A stretch of 64,000 bases of DNA from Melghirimyces thermohalophilus (GCF_900102685.1 NZ_FMZA01000020.1:1-64000), one strand, 5' to 3'; positions 54,641-63,696 are shown, numbered from the stretch's first letter. The notes: generated from the letters alone by a model not told the origin. Translations and numbers: made by a program.

Positions 54641-56338
54641 ATGCTGCGGGAGATGTCCATCCGTAACTTTGCGATCATCGAACAGGTGCAATTAACTTTT
54701 GACGAAGGATTTCACGTGCTGACCGGTGAAACGGGGGCAGGGAAGTCGATCCTTTTCGATGCCCTCAGTTTGATTGTCGGCGGGCGCGGCTCTGCCGATT
54801 TTGTACGGCAAAACGCCAAAAAAGCGACCGTGGAAGCATTGTTTGAGCTTCCTTCTCACCATCCTGCCGTAAAGGTTTTGGATGAATGGGGACTGGCGTC
54901 GGAGGAAGAACACTTGATCATCCGCCGAGAAATCACTGCCAGCGGAAAGAGCTCCTGCCGGATCAATGGTCAGATGGTGACGCTGGCGATGTTAAAACAA
55001 GTAGGTCATCATCTGTTGGATATCCATGGACAGCACGAACACCAGCGGTTGTTGCACGTGGAGGAACACCTCGGTTGGTTGGATGCCATCGGCGGCGATG
55101 AGCTCCAACGTTCTTTGGAACATTATCAACAAGCCTTTCGGAAATATCGGAATGTCCAACGAAAATTGGAACAGATCGAAACCGATGAACGGGCAGCGGC
55201 TCAGCGATTGGACTTATTATTGTTTCAGCGGGATGAAATCGCCGCGGCCCGGCTGATCCCCGGAGAAGATGAGCAGCTGCAACAGGAGCATACCCGACTG
55301 GCCCACGCGGAGAACCTGTTGCAAAACGCTTCCCGCGCTTTTGATGTCCTTTATGGCGAAGAGCGTGGGGCGGAAATGTTAAATCAGGCCATTCGCGATC
55401 TGGAGGATATTGTTGATTTTGATCCTTCGATGAAGCCGACGTTGGAATTGGTTCAATCCGCTTATTATCAGGTTGAGGAAGCGGCCCGGCAGCTGGGCCG
55501 GTACCGGGACGATCTCGAGTTTGATCCGACCCGCCTGTCAGTGGTGGAGGAACGGCTTCAGACCATTGACGAACTGAAGCGTAAATACGGGGAAACCTTG
55601 ACCGAGGTCCTGGAGCATCAGGAACAGGTGGAAAAGGAACTGGAACAGCTGGAGAACCGGGATGAGCAAAAGGCAGAATTGGAACAGGAACGGGATCGCC
55701 TTTATGAGACCGTCAGGGAACGGGCAGAGGAGTTGAGTCGACTCCGTCAGGCTGCCGCTGCCACCTTGGAAGAGCGGGTGGAAACGGAGTTGATGGACCT
55801 TAACATGAAAGGGACTCGCTTTTCCGTTGCGATCCAAGAACGGAACGAACCCCGGTTTACCCTCGACGGATCCGATCAAGTGGAGTTTTTGATCTCGCCG
55901 AACCCGGGTCAACCGCTTCGTCCCTTGGCCAAAATCGCCTCAGGAGGGGAGCTTTCCCGGATCATGTTGGCTATTCAGAGCATTTTTGCCGATATGGATG
56001 GGGCGGCGGATACACTGATTTTTGATGAAGTAGATACGGGCGTCAGCGGACGGGCGGCCCAAGCGATCGCGGAAAAGATTGCGCGGCTCGCCCGCCGCTG
56101 TCAGGTTTTGTGTGTCACACACCTTCCCCAGGTGGCTTGTATGGCGGATCACCATTTCCATATCTTTAAGGAGACGATGGATGAGGAATCCACCCGCACT
56201 CGGGTCAAACTGTTAACCGATGAAGGGCGGACCCTGGAATTAGCGCGGATGTTGGGCGGCGTCGAAGTGACCGACACCACCCGCAATCACGCCACAGAAA
56301 TGCTGCGCCTGGCACAGGAAACCAAACGAGCGATGTAA
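54641..56338 (+). CDS. recN: DNA repair protein RecN
   Basis: This is a 565-residue SMC-like ATPase active in double-strand-break repair. The Walker A is LTGETGAGKSILFDAL (about 28-43); the long coiled coil covers about 150-390. The C-terminal half has the signature ASGGELSRIMLAI, the Walker B LIFDEVDTGVSG and CVTHLPQVA. All motifs are intact. The start ATG 54641 has GTAGGAG upstream. A terminator follows, ending the long operon that may begin at accB or at internal promoters. Confidence 0.96.
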   Translation: MLREMSIRNFAIIEQVQLTFDEGFHVLTGETGAGKSILFDALSLIVGGRGSADFVRQNAKKATVEALFELPSHHPAVKVLDEWGLASEEEHLIIRREITASGKSSCRINGQMVTLAMLKQVGHHLLDIHGQHEHQRLLHVEEHLGWLDAIGGDELQRSLEHYQQAFRKYRNVQRKLEQIETDERAAAQRLDLLLFQRDEIAAARLIPGEDEQLQQEHTRLAHAENLLQNASRAFDVLYGEERGAEMLNQAIRDLEDIVDFDPSMKPTLELVQSAYYQVEEAARQLGRYRDDLEFDPTRLSVVEERLQTIDELKRKYGETLTEVLEHQEQVEKELEQLENRDEQKAELEQERDRLYETVRERAEELSRLRQAAAATLEERVETELMDLNMKGTRFSVAIQERNEPRFTLDGSDQVEFLISPNPGQPLRPLAKIASGGELSRIMLAIQSIFADMDGAADTLIFDEVDTGVSGRAAQAIAEKIARLARRCQVLCVTHLPQVACMADHHFHIFKETMDEESTRTRVKLLTDEGRTLELARMLGGVEVTDTTRNHATEMLRLAQETKRAM

Positions 56339-56350
56339 CCAATGAACCAC

Positions 56351-56376
56351 CCCCGACGTTTTCGTCGGGGATTTTT
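56351..56376 (+). terminator. Terminator after recN
   Basis: A CCCCGACG / CGTCGGGG stem with a TTTT loop is followed by ATTTTTG. Confidence 0.85.
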
Positions 56377-56489
56377 GCTGGCTGCCGGTAAACAAGGAAT
56401 CATTTGCGTAACATAATTGGATTCCGGCGCGGAATACTTAACAATACGATGGCAACATCGAGGTGGAGGTGTAGGCAGGAAGCAGGAGA

Positions 56490-57857
56490 GTGAATCGTGT
56501 GGGGCACAACAAAAGAGCGAAGAAATGGACAGGCTTGTTGTTGGTCTTCGTACTGATTTTAGGCGGGTTGAGCACCCCATTCAGCCAGTATATGGCCCTT
56601 CCTTCGGAGATGCGCCTTTTTTCCGGAACCCTGAAAGAGCTAAACTTGTCACTTCCAACCACAGCGACGGTGACTGTAGCCAATCCCAGTGTGTTAGCGG
56701 TTAACGGGGTAAACCACAGCCCGGTACACGTGGATTTAAGTCGTCCATTTACCTTGTTATCAAGGCAAATGGGACATACCCAGCTAACCTTAAACCTTTT
56801 CGGCAAACTACCCTTGAAAAAAATGAAGGTAAACGTTTTGCCGGATCTTAAGGTGGTTCCCGGAGGGCAATCCATCGGTGTTCAGTTGAAAGCAAAAGGT
56901 GTTCTGGTCGTCGGACATCACCGAGTGGGCCAAGACCGGCTCTCTCCCGGAGCACGGGCCGATATCCGGGTGGGGGACTACATCCTGTCCATGGATGGAG
57001 AAAGCGTTCGAGGGGTGCAGGATGTGGCTCGTATCGTCAAAAAGGCCGGCGATGAAAATCGGCCGGTAAAAACGGTGATTCAACGAGATGAGCAAAAAAA
57101 ACAGGTGATGTTAAATCCGGTCAAGGACAGCGGGAGCGACGTGTACCGAATCGGTTTATATGTTCGGGATTCCGCTGCCGGTGTGGGGACGCTCACCTTT
57201 TATGACCCGAACAAGAAGCGATACGGGGCCCTCGGTCATGTGATTACAGATATTGATACCGGTCAGCCGATTCGCCCCGGTGGAGGAAACGTGGTTCAAT
57301 CCAACGTCACCTCCATTCAAAAAGGTCAGTCGGGAGACCCCGGAGAAAAACGTGCCATCTTTTTCCGGGAAAATCAGGTGGTCGGTTCCATTCTTCACAA
57401 CACCCAATTTGGCATTTTCGGCAAGATGAAACAATCTCCTGATTCCAGTCATGATCAGCAAGCGATCCCAGTTGGACTGTCGGAAGAAGTAAAAGAGGGA
57501 CCGGCGCAGATCCTCACTGTGGTAGAAGGTCAAAAGGTGGAACGGTACGATATTGAAATCGTCCATCTCATTCATCAAAAGTTTCCTGCGACAAAGGGAA
57601 TGATCATCAAGGTAACGGATCCCCGCTTGCTCAATAAAACAGGTGGAATCGTACAGGGGATGAGCGGAAGCCCCATCATCCAGGATGGGAAGTTGGTGGG
57701 CGCAGTCACTCACGTATTTGTCAATGATCCGACATCTGGATACGGCACCTATATCGAATGGATGTTGAAGGATGCCGGCGTACTCAACACAGCGGGTTTA
57801 CAAAAACCCGCTGTGTTTTGTTCATTTGCCGAAAAAGTGGTGAAGAGGGAGGAATGA
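56490..57857 (+). CDS. spoIVB: Stage IV sporulation peptidase SpoIVB
   Basis: This forespore-secreted serine peptidase (S55) cleaves SpoIVFA so that pro-sigma-K is processed in the mother cell. It has an N-terminal membrane helix (LLLVFVLILGGLSTPF), a PDZ domain (about 130-215, ADIRVGDYILSMDGESV) and a peptidase domain with His250 in GALGHVITDID and Ser392 in VQGMSGSPII. Length is 455, longer than B. subtilis SpoIVB (about 425). The extra C terminus (after EWMLKDAGVLN) reads through a terminator-like hairpin. The start is GTG 56490, with AGGAAG 7 bases upstream; GTG 56499 is possible. Confidence 0.95.
   Translation: MNRVGHNKRAKKWTGLLLVFVLILGGLSTPFSQYMALPSEMRLFSGTLKELNLSLPTTATVTVANPSVLAVNGVNHSPVHVDLSRPFTLLSRQMGHTQLTLNLFGKLPLKKMKVNVLPDLKVVPGGQSIGVQLKAKGVLVVGHHRVGQDRLSPGARADIRVGDYILSMDGESVRGVQDVARIVKKAGDENRPVKTVIQRDEQKKQVMLNPVKDSGSDVYRIGLYVRDSAAGVGTLTFYDPNKKRYGALGHVITDIDTGQPIRPGGGNVVQSNVTSIQKGQSGDPGEKRAIFFRENQVVGSILHNTQFGIFGKMKQSPDSSHDQQAIPVGLSEEVKEGPAQILTVVEGQKVERYDIEIVHLIHQKFPATKGMIIKVTDPRLLNKTGGIVQGMSGSPIIQDGKLVGAVTHVFVNDPTSGYGTYIEWMLKDAGVLNTAGLQKPAVFCSFAEKVVKREE
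57785..57823 (+). terminator. Terminator-like hairpin inside the 3' end of spoIVB
   Basis: A perfect 14-bp stem (AACACAGCGGGTTT / AAACCCGCTGTGTT, 4-base loop) is followed by TTGTTCATTT. It lies 35-72 bp before the spoIVB stop codon, so it is translated in the annotated frame. Confidence 0.65.
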
Positions 57858-57866
57858 CTCGTCGAT

Positions 57867-57901
57867 TTGTCGAAGGATAGAGTACCAAAAAAGGCGAATA
57901 T
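57867..57901 (+). promoter_or_regulatory. spo0A sporulation promoter: 0A box plus sigma-H elements
   Basis: TTGTCGAA (57867-57874) matches the Spo0A-binding 0A box exactly in its core TGTCGAA. It overlaps AGGATAG (57874-57880), a sigma-H -35, and GCGAATA (57894-57900) is the -10 at the expected ~12-bp gap. The layout parallels the Ps promoter of B. subtilis spo0A, with autoregulation by Spo0A~P. Confidence 0.7.
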
Positions 57902-57922
57902 AAGGAGAGGGAGGGGCCGATT

Positions 57923-58699
57923 TTGGAGAAGATGCGTGTGATTCTGGCTGATGATAATCGGGAATTTGCAGACTTGCTAAAAGAACACCTCGATTCTCAG
58001 GAAGATATCGAGGTGATCGGTGTCGCCTACAATGGAAATGAAGTGGTCGATCTATTGGAGGAGAAGGATGCCGATGTCCTGATTCTGGATATCATTATGC
58101 CCCACTTGGATGGTTTAGGTGTGCTGGAAAAGCTGAACAAACGTCCTGGACCCACTCCCAGGATCATTATGTTGACGGCCTTTGGGCAGGAGAATATCAC
58201 CCAACGGGCCGTTGAACTGGGGGCTGCTTATTATATCTTGAAACCATTCGACATGGACGTGCTTACCGATCGCATTCGGCAAATGCAAGGACGTCCGGTT
58301 GCATCCGGCAGGGGTCAAGCAGGAGGTTCGGATCCGAGCCGTACCGACAATCTTGATGCCAACATTACCCATGTGATTCATGAGATCGGCGTTCCCGCTC
58401 ATATCAAGGGGTATTTGTACCTCAGGGAAGCGATCACCATGGTGTACAACGAGGTGGAATTGCTCGGGGCTATCACGAAAACCTTGTACCCCCGGATTGC
58501 GGAGAAGTATAACACCACTCCCAGCCGAGTGGAGCGGGCGATCCGACATGCTATCGAAGTGGCTTGGAGTCGTGGTAACATGGAGTCGATCCGCAAATTG
58601 TTCGGTTATACCATCAACGTGAGCAAAGCTAAACCGACCAATTCCGAGTTTATTGCCATGGTGGCGGATAAACTGCGTATTGAACATAAAGTGGGCTGA
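57923..58699 (+). CDS. spo0A: Sporulation master regulator Spo0A
   Basis: This is a 258-residue response regulator at the end of the phosphorelay. The receiver has Asp10, Asp11 and phosphoacceptor Asp56 in [13 protein letters not shown], and Lys in YYILKPFD. A linker (about 122-140) precedes the C-terminal DNA-binding domain with [35 protein letters not shown] and [14 protein letters not shown]. The start is TTG 57923 on GGGAGGGG. Its promoter region contains an 0A box and sigma-H elements. It is followed by a terminator and by the steA group. Confidence 0.97.
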   Translation: MEKMRVILADDNREFADLLKEHLDSQEDIEVIGVAYNGNEVVDLLEEKDADVLILDIIMPHLDGLGVLEKLNKRPGPTPRIIMLTAFGQENITQRAVELGAAYYILKPFDMDVLTDRIRQMQGRPVASGRGQAGGSDPSRTDNLDANITHVIHEIGVPAHIKGYLYLREAITMVYNEVELLGAITKTLYPRIAEKYNTTPSRVERAIRHAIEVAWSRGNMESIRKLFGYTINVSKAKPTNSEFIAMVADKLRIEHKVG

Positions 58700-58711
58700 A
58701 CAGTCCACCTG

Positions 58712-58747
58712 CACCCATCTTTCTTAAAAGAGGGTGTTATTTTTTTG
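58712..58747 (+). terminator. Terminator after spo0A
   Basis: A CACCC-TCTTT / AAAGA-GGGTG stem with one bulged A is followed by TTATTTTTTT. Confidence 0.75.
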
Positions 58748-58837
58748 TTCCCTTTTTCGGCGCATTGGTGTGGGTATGATGTGGGGGAAAGACTCCCATA
58801 CTAAAAGCAGTCAATCAGGGAACAAGGAGTCGTGGGC

Positions 58838-60013
58838 ATGTTCTACAGACCGTTGTCTTCTCGAAAACGCATCTTTCACGGTAAGGCGGTTGTGGACGGA
58901 AAAACCAAACGTTTGATCCATCGCATCCGTCCCGGCGAGATTGCGGTCATCGATCATGTCGATCTGGATGGCGTGGCCGCCGAAGCGTTGATCAAAAAGA
59001 AGGTGCATGCGGTGGTGAATGCTGCCGCCTCCATCAGCGGTAAATATCCAGCCCGAGGAGCAGAACTGCTGCTTCAAGCGGGCATCCCTCTTCTCGATGC
59101 AGTGGGACCAACGGTCATGGAATTGGTGGAAGAGAAGGATTGGCTTTATCTCCACTCCAATCGGCTCTACCGCCGACGGAAGGGAGAAGCATGGATCCAG
59201 GTGGCGACGGGATATCGGATGACATGGGAGTATTGGGAGGAGCGGATGGCGGAGGCGACCCACAATCTACACTCCACCTTATCTTCCTTTGTTGATAACA
59301 CCCTCCAATACGCGCAGCGGGAGCGGGTATTCGTCAATCGTCCGTTGCCGGTTCCCGCCCTGTTCACCCCATTTCGAAACAGGGATGTATTGATTGCGGT
59401 CCGAGGGGGAGGACATGAACAGGATTTAAAAACCCTTCGTTCTTTCATCAAAGAGAAAGAACCGATCTTAATCGGGGTGGATGGTGGTGCGGATACCTTG
59501 CTCCAGGAAGGCTTTTCGCCCCATATCATCTTGGGGGATATGGATTCAGTCACCGATCAAGCCTTGGCATCGGGTGCCGAATTGGTTGTACACGCCTATC
59601 CCGATGGAACGGCACCGGGGTTACACCGGGTGGAACAGCTCGGATTGGCGGCCCATCTGATTCCTTTTCCAGGAACAAGTGAAGATGTAGCGATGCTGTT
59701 GGCTTACCAGGAAGGTGCTCGACGAATCATTATGCTAGGGTCCCACTCCAATGTAGTCGATTTTATGGAAAAAGGGCGTAAGGGGATGGCGAGTACGATG
59801 TTGGCTAGAATGAAAGTAGGGGAGAAATTGGTCGATGCCAAAGGAGTGACCCATTTGTACCGCAACAGCGACTCACCGAGGGTCCGGGATGTTTTGTTGT
59901 TGGGCTCCGCTGCTCTAACCCCGGTCATCGCCTTTGCCATCGTCAACCCCCATTTTGATCACATCGTCCGCATTCTGTGGCTGAATGTAAAAACTATTTT
60001 CTCCTGGGCGTGA
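58838..60013 (+). CDS. steA: SteA-like cytokinesis protein (thiamine pyrophosphokinase-like)
   Basis: This is a 391-residue protein. The N-terminal domain (about 1-170) contains GKAVVDGKTKRLIHRIRPGEIAVIDH and NAAASISGKYPARG. A thiamine-pyrophosphokinase-like domain follows with VDGGADTLLQEGF and ILGDMDSVTD, which would bind a nucleotide. A C-terminal membrane helix (VLLLGSAALTPVIAFAIV) ends the protein. This is the architecture of SteA, which with SteB controls cell division in Corynebacterium. The start is ATG 58838, with AAGGAG 8 bases upstream. It is the first of four tightly packed genes. Function in a spore-former is inferred only. Confidence 0.8.
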   Translation: MFYRPLSSRKRIFHGKAVVDGKTKRLIHRIRPGEIAVIDHVDLDGVAAEALIKKKVHAVVNAAASISGKYPARGAELLLQAGIPLLDAVGPTVMELVEEKDWLYLHSNRLYRRRKGEAWIQVATGYRMTWEYWEERMAEATHNLHSTLSSFVDNTLQYAQRERVFVNRPLPVPALFTPFRNRDVLIAVRGGGHEQDLKTLRSFIKEKEPILIGVDGGADTLLQEGFSPHIILGDMDSVTDQALASGAELVVHAYPDGTAPGLHRVEQLGLAAHLIPFPGTSEDVAMLLAYQEGARRIIMLGSHSNVVDFMEKGRKGMASTMLARMKVGEKLVDAKGVTHLYRNSDSPRVRDVLLLGSAALTPVIAFAIVNPHFDHIVRILWLNVKTIFSWA

Positions 60014-60019
60014 TCATAC

Positions 60020-60652
60020 ATGACTTCCACCCGCATGCTAATCACATCCATCAGCGCCGTGTTCATCTCTTTGGGAATTGGGATCATTCTTGGAGGGACA
60101 GGGGGGCAAACCTGGGTCCAACAGCAGGAACAGGAATGGCTCCATCAGTTGGAGACGCGGTTTGAGCAAGCGGCAAAGGAGAAGGGGCAGCTGAAAAGAG
60201 TGCTCCAACAACAGGAAAACCGCCTGCAGGGACTGAAGAAACAGAATCAATCCTTGCTGAAAGAGGCGGTTCGTGAACGGTTGCGAGGGCGTCATATCCT
60301 GCTTGTGGGTGGCGATGATCGATTGGCCCACAAGTTGGGACGGGCGATTCGTTTGGCAGGAGGAACCGTCAGTCGGCCGGCTTCCTATCCAATGCTGCCC
60401 GACCGATATGATGCCATTGTTTTTCTGGTGGATCCTGATTCCAACCACAGAAGGATGATTCGCGATGTGCGATTAACTTTTTCTGGACCGCTGATTTTGC
60501 AGGGTACCGAATCCTCCCGGGCGGTTTTTGGATCTTCCGAAGAACGTTCTTATTCTTTTCCGGGCTCTTTTACCGGGGATCCCCTGCAAACCTGCGAACT
60601 CATTCAATTGATTCAGAATGCAACTCACCGTGGAAATGAGGCTTCGTCATGA
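60020..60652 (+). CDS. steB: SteB/MctB-like protein (copper transporter domain family)
   Basis: This is a 210-residue protein with an N-terminal signal-anchor helix (LITSISAVFISLGIGIILGG), a coiled coil (about 35-85, QLETRFEQAAKEKGQLKRVLQQQ) and a small alpha/beta domain (HILLVGGDDRLAHKLG). This layout is that of the MctB/SteB family, named copper transporter in Mycobacterium but a SteA partner in Corynebacterium. Here the adjacency to steA favours the division role. It lies 6 bp after steA and overlaps the next gene by ATGA. The ribosome site is weak, so it likely depends on coupling to steA. Confidence 0.78.
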   Translation: MTSTRMLITSISAVFISLGIGIILGGTGGQTWVQQQEQEWLHQLETRFEQAAKEKGQLKRVLQQQENRLQGLKKQNQSLLKEAVRERLRGRHILLVGGDDRLAHKLGRAIRLAGGTVSRPASYPMLPDRYDAIVFLVDPDSNHRRMIRDVRLTFSGPLILQGTESSRAVFGSSEERSYSFPGSFTGDPLQTCELIQLIQNATHRGNEASS

Positions 60653-61332
60653 GAAAACAATCTGTGGTCAGCGCCGTGGTTCCTGCGTACAACGAAGAAA
60701 AGCGCATCGAGCGAACCTTAAAAGCGCTGCGGCGTGTGAAGGAATTGGATGAGATTATTGTGGTGGATGATGGAAGCACAGACGCAACCGCTCAAGTGGC
60801 TCGTCGGAATGCCGACAGTGTGGTCCAGCTTCCCCGGAATATCGGGAAAGGGGGGGCCCTCAGCCAGGGGATGAGCTACGCCGCCGGCAACATCATCTTG
60901 TTTGTCGATGCCGATTTGATGGAGCATGCCAAGTTGTGCGGGGCCTTGCTGAGTCCGGTGCTGAAGCAGGAAGCGGATATGACCATTGCCCGATTTCCTG
61001 CGGCACGGAAAAAGGGAGGGTTCGGGTTGGTGAAAGGACTGGCCCGAAACGGAGTCCGATGGTTGACCGGTTATCATCTGGAGGCGGTGTTATCCGGCCA
61101 ACGGGCGGTGACCAGGGAGCTGATAAAGGAGGCGGGAGATCTATCCTCCGGCTTCGGGGTGGAAGTGGGTATGACGGTGCGGGCCTTGCGCTGTGGATAT
61201 CAGGTGAAAGAGATCCCCTTGCCCATGAGTCACCGGGAGACGGGGAGGAATTGGCAGGGCTTTACTCATCGGGGCAAACAGTTTCTTTCCATCCTGAAAA
61301 CCTTGTTCCGCCTGTGGAGGCAGCCGGCGTGA
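60649..61332 (+). CDS. Family 2 glycosyltransferase
   Basis: This is a 227-residue GT-A glycosyltransferase. VVPAYNEEKRIERTL (about 10-24), the nucleotide-sugar-binding VVDDGSTDAT and the metal-binding LFVDADLMEH are all present. The C terminus is basic and has no membrane helix. It resembles dolichol-phosphate-mannose-synthase-like and UDP-glucose-type GT2 enzymes; the acceptor is unknown. Starts and ends overlap the neighbours by four bases (ATGA, GTGA), so it is part of the steA group. It probably builds a cell-envelope glycan or glycolipid. Confidence 0.88.
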   Translation: MRKQSVVSAVVPAYNEEKRIERTLKALRRVKELDEIIVVDDGSTDATAQVARRNADSVVQLPRNIGKGGALSQGMSYAAGNIILFVDADLMEHAKLCGALLSPVLKQEADMTIARFPAARKKGGFGLVKGLARNGVRWLTGYHLEAVLSGQRAVTRELIKEAGDLSSGFGVEVGMTVRALRCGYQVKEIPLPMSHRETGRNWQGFTHRGKQFLSILKTLFRLWRQPA

Positions 61333-62168
61333 GCGCAGGACTTAGCCTCTGTTTCCTGCTCCTGTCGTTTTTGGCGGGAAGACGGACGCTGAAAACGGGT
61401 AAGGATTTCCTGCTTCAAGTGGGAGTGACGGGGCTGAACTATCGGGAAGAACGAATTCCCACCGCTTATGGAGGATTTCTCGCCTCGCTTCTGCTCTTTC
61501 TCTCCGTAATCGCCCTGGGCCTGGCCCAGTGGATCCCCCTCTTCTCCTTTTCCCTGTTTGCCGCGGTTTTGTTGGCCTCGATCACTGTCTCCTTTCTTGG
61601 CTGGTTGGATGATACTCTGGGTAATCATCGGGACAAGGGATTCTCCGGACATTTCCGAACCTGGATCAAAGAAGGGCGGTTGACGACGGGATTGCTGAAA
61701 GCGGCGGGCGGCGGTGCGGTGGCGGCGATTTCGGCAACGGTGACTTCCGGCGGCAGCGGAAAAGTGTGGCTGCTCCACACCTTGCTGATCGGGTTGATGA
61801 CCAATTGGTTGAACCTGTTGGATCTTCGTCCGGGACGGGCCCTCAAGTTTTATCTGGTTGTCGGCAGTCTGTTATTTCTGGTCAGCCTGGGGCGGGGAGA
61901 ACTCTTTTTATTTATTCCCTTGCTCGGATTGGGGGCGGCGATCCTGAAAGAGGATCTGTCATCCCAATTGATGTTGGGTGACAGCGGTTCCAACCTTCTC
62001 GGCGTCCAACTGGGTATGTGGTTGGCCTTGGTATCCCCGACCTGGTTGGTCATGGTGTGGATCGCTTTCTTGGCGATGGGACATTGGGTCGGGGAAACGA
62101 TCTCACTGACCCGGCTGATCGACGGAAATCGTTTTCTCTCTTATCTGGACCGGCTGGGGAGAGAATGA
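61329..62168 (+). CDS. MraY/WecA-like (GT4) polyprenyl-phosphate sugar transferase
   Basis: This is a 279-residue membrane protein with about nine helices. It has the family motifs LGWLDDTLGN (the DDxxx block, near residue 95), LLDLRPGRALK and LMLGDSGSNLLG, the counterpart of the LGDTG/D-S-G block. MraY and WecA move phospho-sugars to polyprenyl phosphate; this one lacks the full HIHH loop, so it may act on a different substrate or be weakly active. GTG 61329 overlaps the previous stop as GTGA, with GGAGG upstream. The frame extends upstream inside the GT2 gene but is not real there. Confidence 0.82.
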   Translation: MSAGLSLCFLLLSFLAGRRTLKTGKDFLLQVGVTGLNYREERIPTAYGGFLASLLLFLSVIALGLAQWIPLFSFSLFAAVLLASITVSFLGWLDDTLGNHRDKGFSGHFRTWIKEGRLTTGLLKAAGGGAVAAISATVTSGGSGKVWLLHTLLIGLMTNWLNLLDLRPGRALKFYLVVGSLLFLVSLGRGELFLFIPLLGLGAAILKEDLSSQLMLGDSGSNLLGVQLGMWLALVSPTWLVMVWIAFLAMGHWVGETISLTRLIDGNRFLSYLDRLGRE

Positions 62169-62196
62169 AAAAAACCACGGAACTCCCGTGGTTGGC
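62168..62196 (-). terminator. Terminator after the Xaa-Pro peptidase gene
   Basis: Read on the minus strand, an AACCACGG / CCGTGGTT stem is followed by a run of T residues. It also faces the end of the convergent GT4 gene. Confidence 0.75.
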
Positions 62197-62199
62197 CGT

Positions 62200-63300
62200 T
62201 CAATTGACGATTTGAAGCTCCTTGGGAAACCGGGTCAAACGTTCATGCCCTTCTGCAGTGATCACCACATCATCCTCAATTCGAATTCCGCCCTTGCCGG
62301 GGATATAGACGCCAGGCTCCACGGTAAAGGCTAAACCCGCCGTAAACAGCTCCCGATTCTCCTCGTGGATAGAAGGGGATTCGTGAGCTTCGATCCCCAG
62401 TCCGTGACCCAGCCGGTGAGGGAAATAAGGACCATATCCAGCCTCTTTGATGATGGTTCGCGCCACCCGGTCGATCTCGCCGATCGGTGCCCCCGGACGG
62501 CATGCGTTAAGAGCAGCGGTTTGTGCCTTTAATACCGTTTCGTAAATTTGTCGAGTTTCTTCCTCGATAGAATGGAAGGCGACGGTGCGAGTGATATCGG
62601 AGCAGTATCCCTCCCATACCACGCCTAGATCAAAGAGGACTAAATCCCCTTTTTTAAGGCGCCGGGTTCCCGGGGTGCCGTGGGGGTCGCCTGTTTTCTC
62701 TCCGAATAGCACCATGGTGGAAAAAGACATGGCCCGAACCCCTTTACGTTTCATCTCGTATTCGATATGGGCCACGACATCCAACTCTGTACATCCCTCC
62801 TTAAGCGCTGCGATCCCCGCTTTGACGCCTTCATCGGCTAAGTGGGCCGCCTTCTTCATCGTCTCGATTTCCCGATCATCTTTGACAGAGCGAAGACGTC
62901 CCAACTCCTCGTTTACCGAGATCAAACGGCTGTTCGGGGAGAGGGAGCGCAAGGCTTCGGCTCGCATATATGAGAGTTGCTCCACTTCCACAGCCGCCTT
63001 CGTAAAGGTTTCCATGCCACGTTCCTTCAGACAAGCGGCGATTTTCTGCCAAGGATCTTCTGCATCCTCATATGTAATGATCGTATCCGACCATCCCGAC
63101 AATCTTAGGCGATTTTCTTCCAGGCGGGGACAAACGATGAAGGGAGACTGTCCAGGCAGGATAAACAGAGCCAACAAGCGTTCATGGGGCTCGCATTCAA
63201 ACCCTGTCAAATAAAGCAGATTGGATGGGTCCTGGATCAGAGCGAGATCCGCTTCGGAATTTTTTAACCATAAGGTCAATCGTTGAAGTCGTAAATTCAC
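62200..63300 (-). CDS. Xaa-Pro peptidase (M24), second paralogue
   Basis: This is a 366-residue creatinase-fold metallopeptidase. The metal ligands are intact: [18 protein letters not shown] (two Asp), RLGHGLGIEAHE (His), TVEPGVYIPGKG (Glu) and RIEDDVVI (Glu). The N-terminal domain (1-125) differs clearly from the yqhT product at 29995-31065. The start GTG 63300 lies 11 bases after AAGGAGG; TTG 63321 includes that site and is unlikely. It is a separate transcription unit. The same reaction class as YqhT, with different peptide preference, is the likely reason for two copies. Confidence 0.9.
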   Translation of the reverse strand: MNLRLQRLTLWLKNSEADLALIQDPSNLLYLTGFECEPHERLLALFILPGQSPFIVCPRLEENRLRLSGWSDTIITYEDAEDPWQKIAACLKERGMETFTKAAVEVEQLSYMRAEALRSLSPNSRLISVNEELGRLRSVKDDREIETMKKAAHLADEGVKAGIAALKEGCTELDVVAHIEYEMKRKGVRAMSFSTMVLFGEKTGDPHGTPGTRRLKKGDLVLFDLGVVWEGYCSDITRTVAFHSIEEETRQIYETVLKAQTAALNACRPGAPIGEIDRVARTIIKEAGYGPYFPHRLGHGLGIEAHESPSIHEENRELFTAGLAFTVEPGVYIPGKGGIRIEDDVVITAEGHERLTRFPKELQIVN

Positions 63301-63439
63301 TTCAGGGGATGCCTCCTTCAAAATGCAGGTTTATCAACAATGTATCACGCCTTTGAGGGAAGGGAAACAGAGGTTTTCACGTCTATTGCATAAAAACAAG
63401 CCCCTTGGAACAGGATGAGACGGGAAGGAGGAAGATGGG

Positions 63440-63634
63440 ATGAATGTGATGAGAGCGATGCAGATTGTTGACTCTCCAGAAGAGATTGAAGTTAGACACA
63501 ACAATGTCCCTGTTTGGATCCAGCATGTAAATGAAGCGGAGGAGACAGCCCGTGTCTATACCCGCGCCCAACCCGATGACGAACAATCGGTTCCGGTAGA
63601 GGAGCTGCAAGAAATCGGCCCGCAAAAGAGATAA
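63440..63634 (+). CDS. sspH: Small acid-soluble spore protein H
   Basis: This is a 64-residue SspH-type protein of the forespore. MNVMRAMQIVDSPEEIEV, VPVWIQHVNEAEETARVYTR and the acidic VPVEELQEI end match the SspH family in order and length. These minor SASPs are made in the developing forespore, and their function is not well defined. An AAGGAGG site precedes ATG 63440. It is monocistronic, followed by two strong terminators. Confidence 0.88.
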   Translation: MNVMRAMQIVDSPEEIEVRHNNVPVWIQHVNEAEETARVYTRAQPDDEQSVPVEELQEIGPQKR

Positions 63635-63696
63635 ATGCCTGTTTGAGTGCATATGGTTTGTAGCGGGCGGGGCATGTGCCCAGCGTATACACTTAG

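Noticed and set aside
60936-61328. Upstream extension of the GT4 gene inside the GT2 gene
   Set aside because: The extension is out of frame with GT2 and lacks membrane character; GTG 61329 with a good ribosome site and GTGA overlap explains the start.
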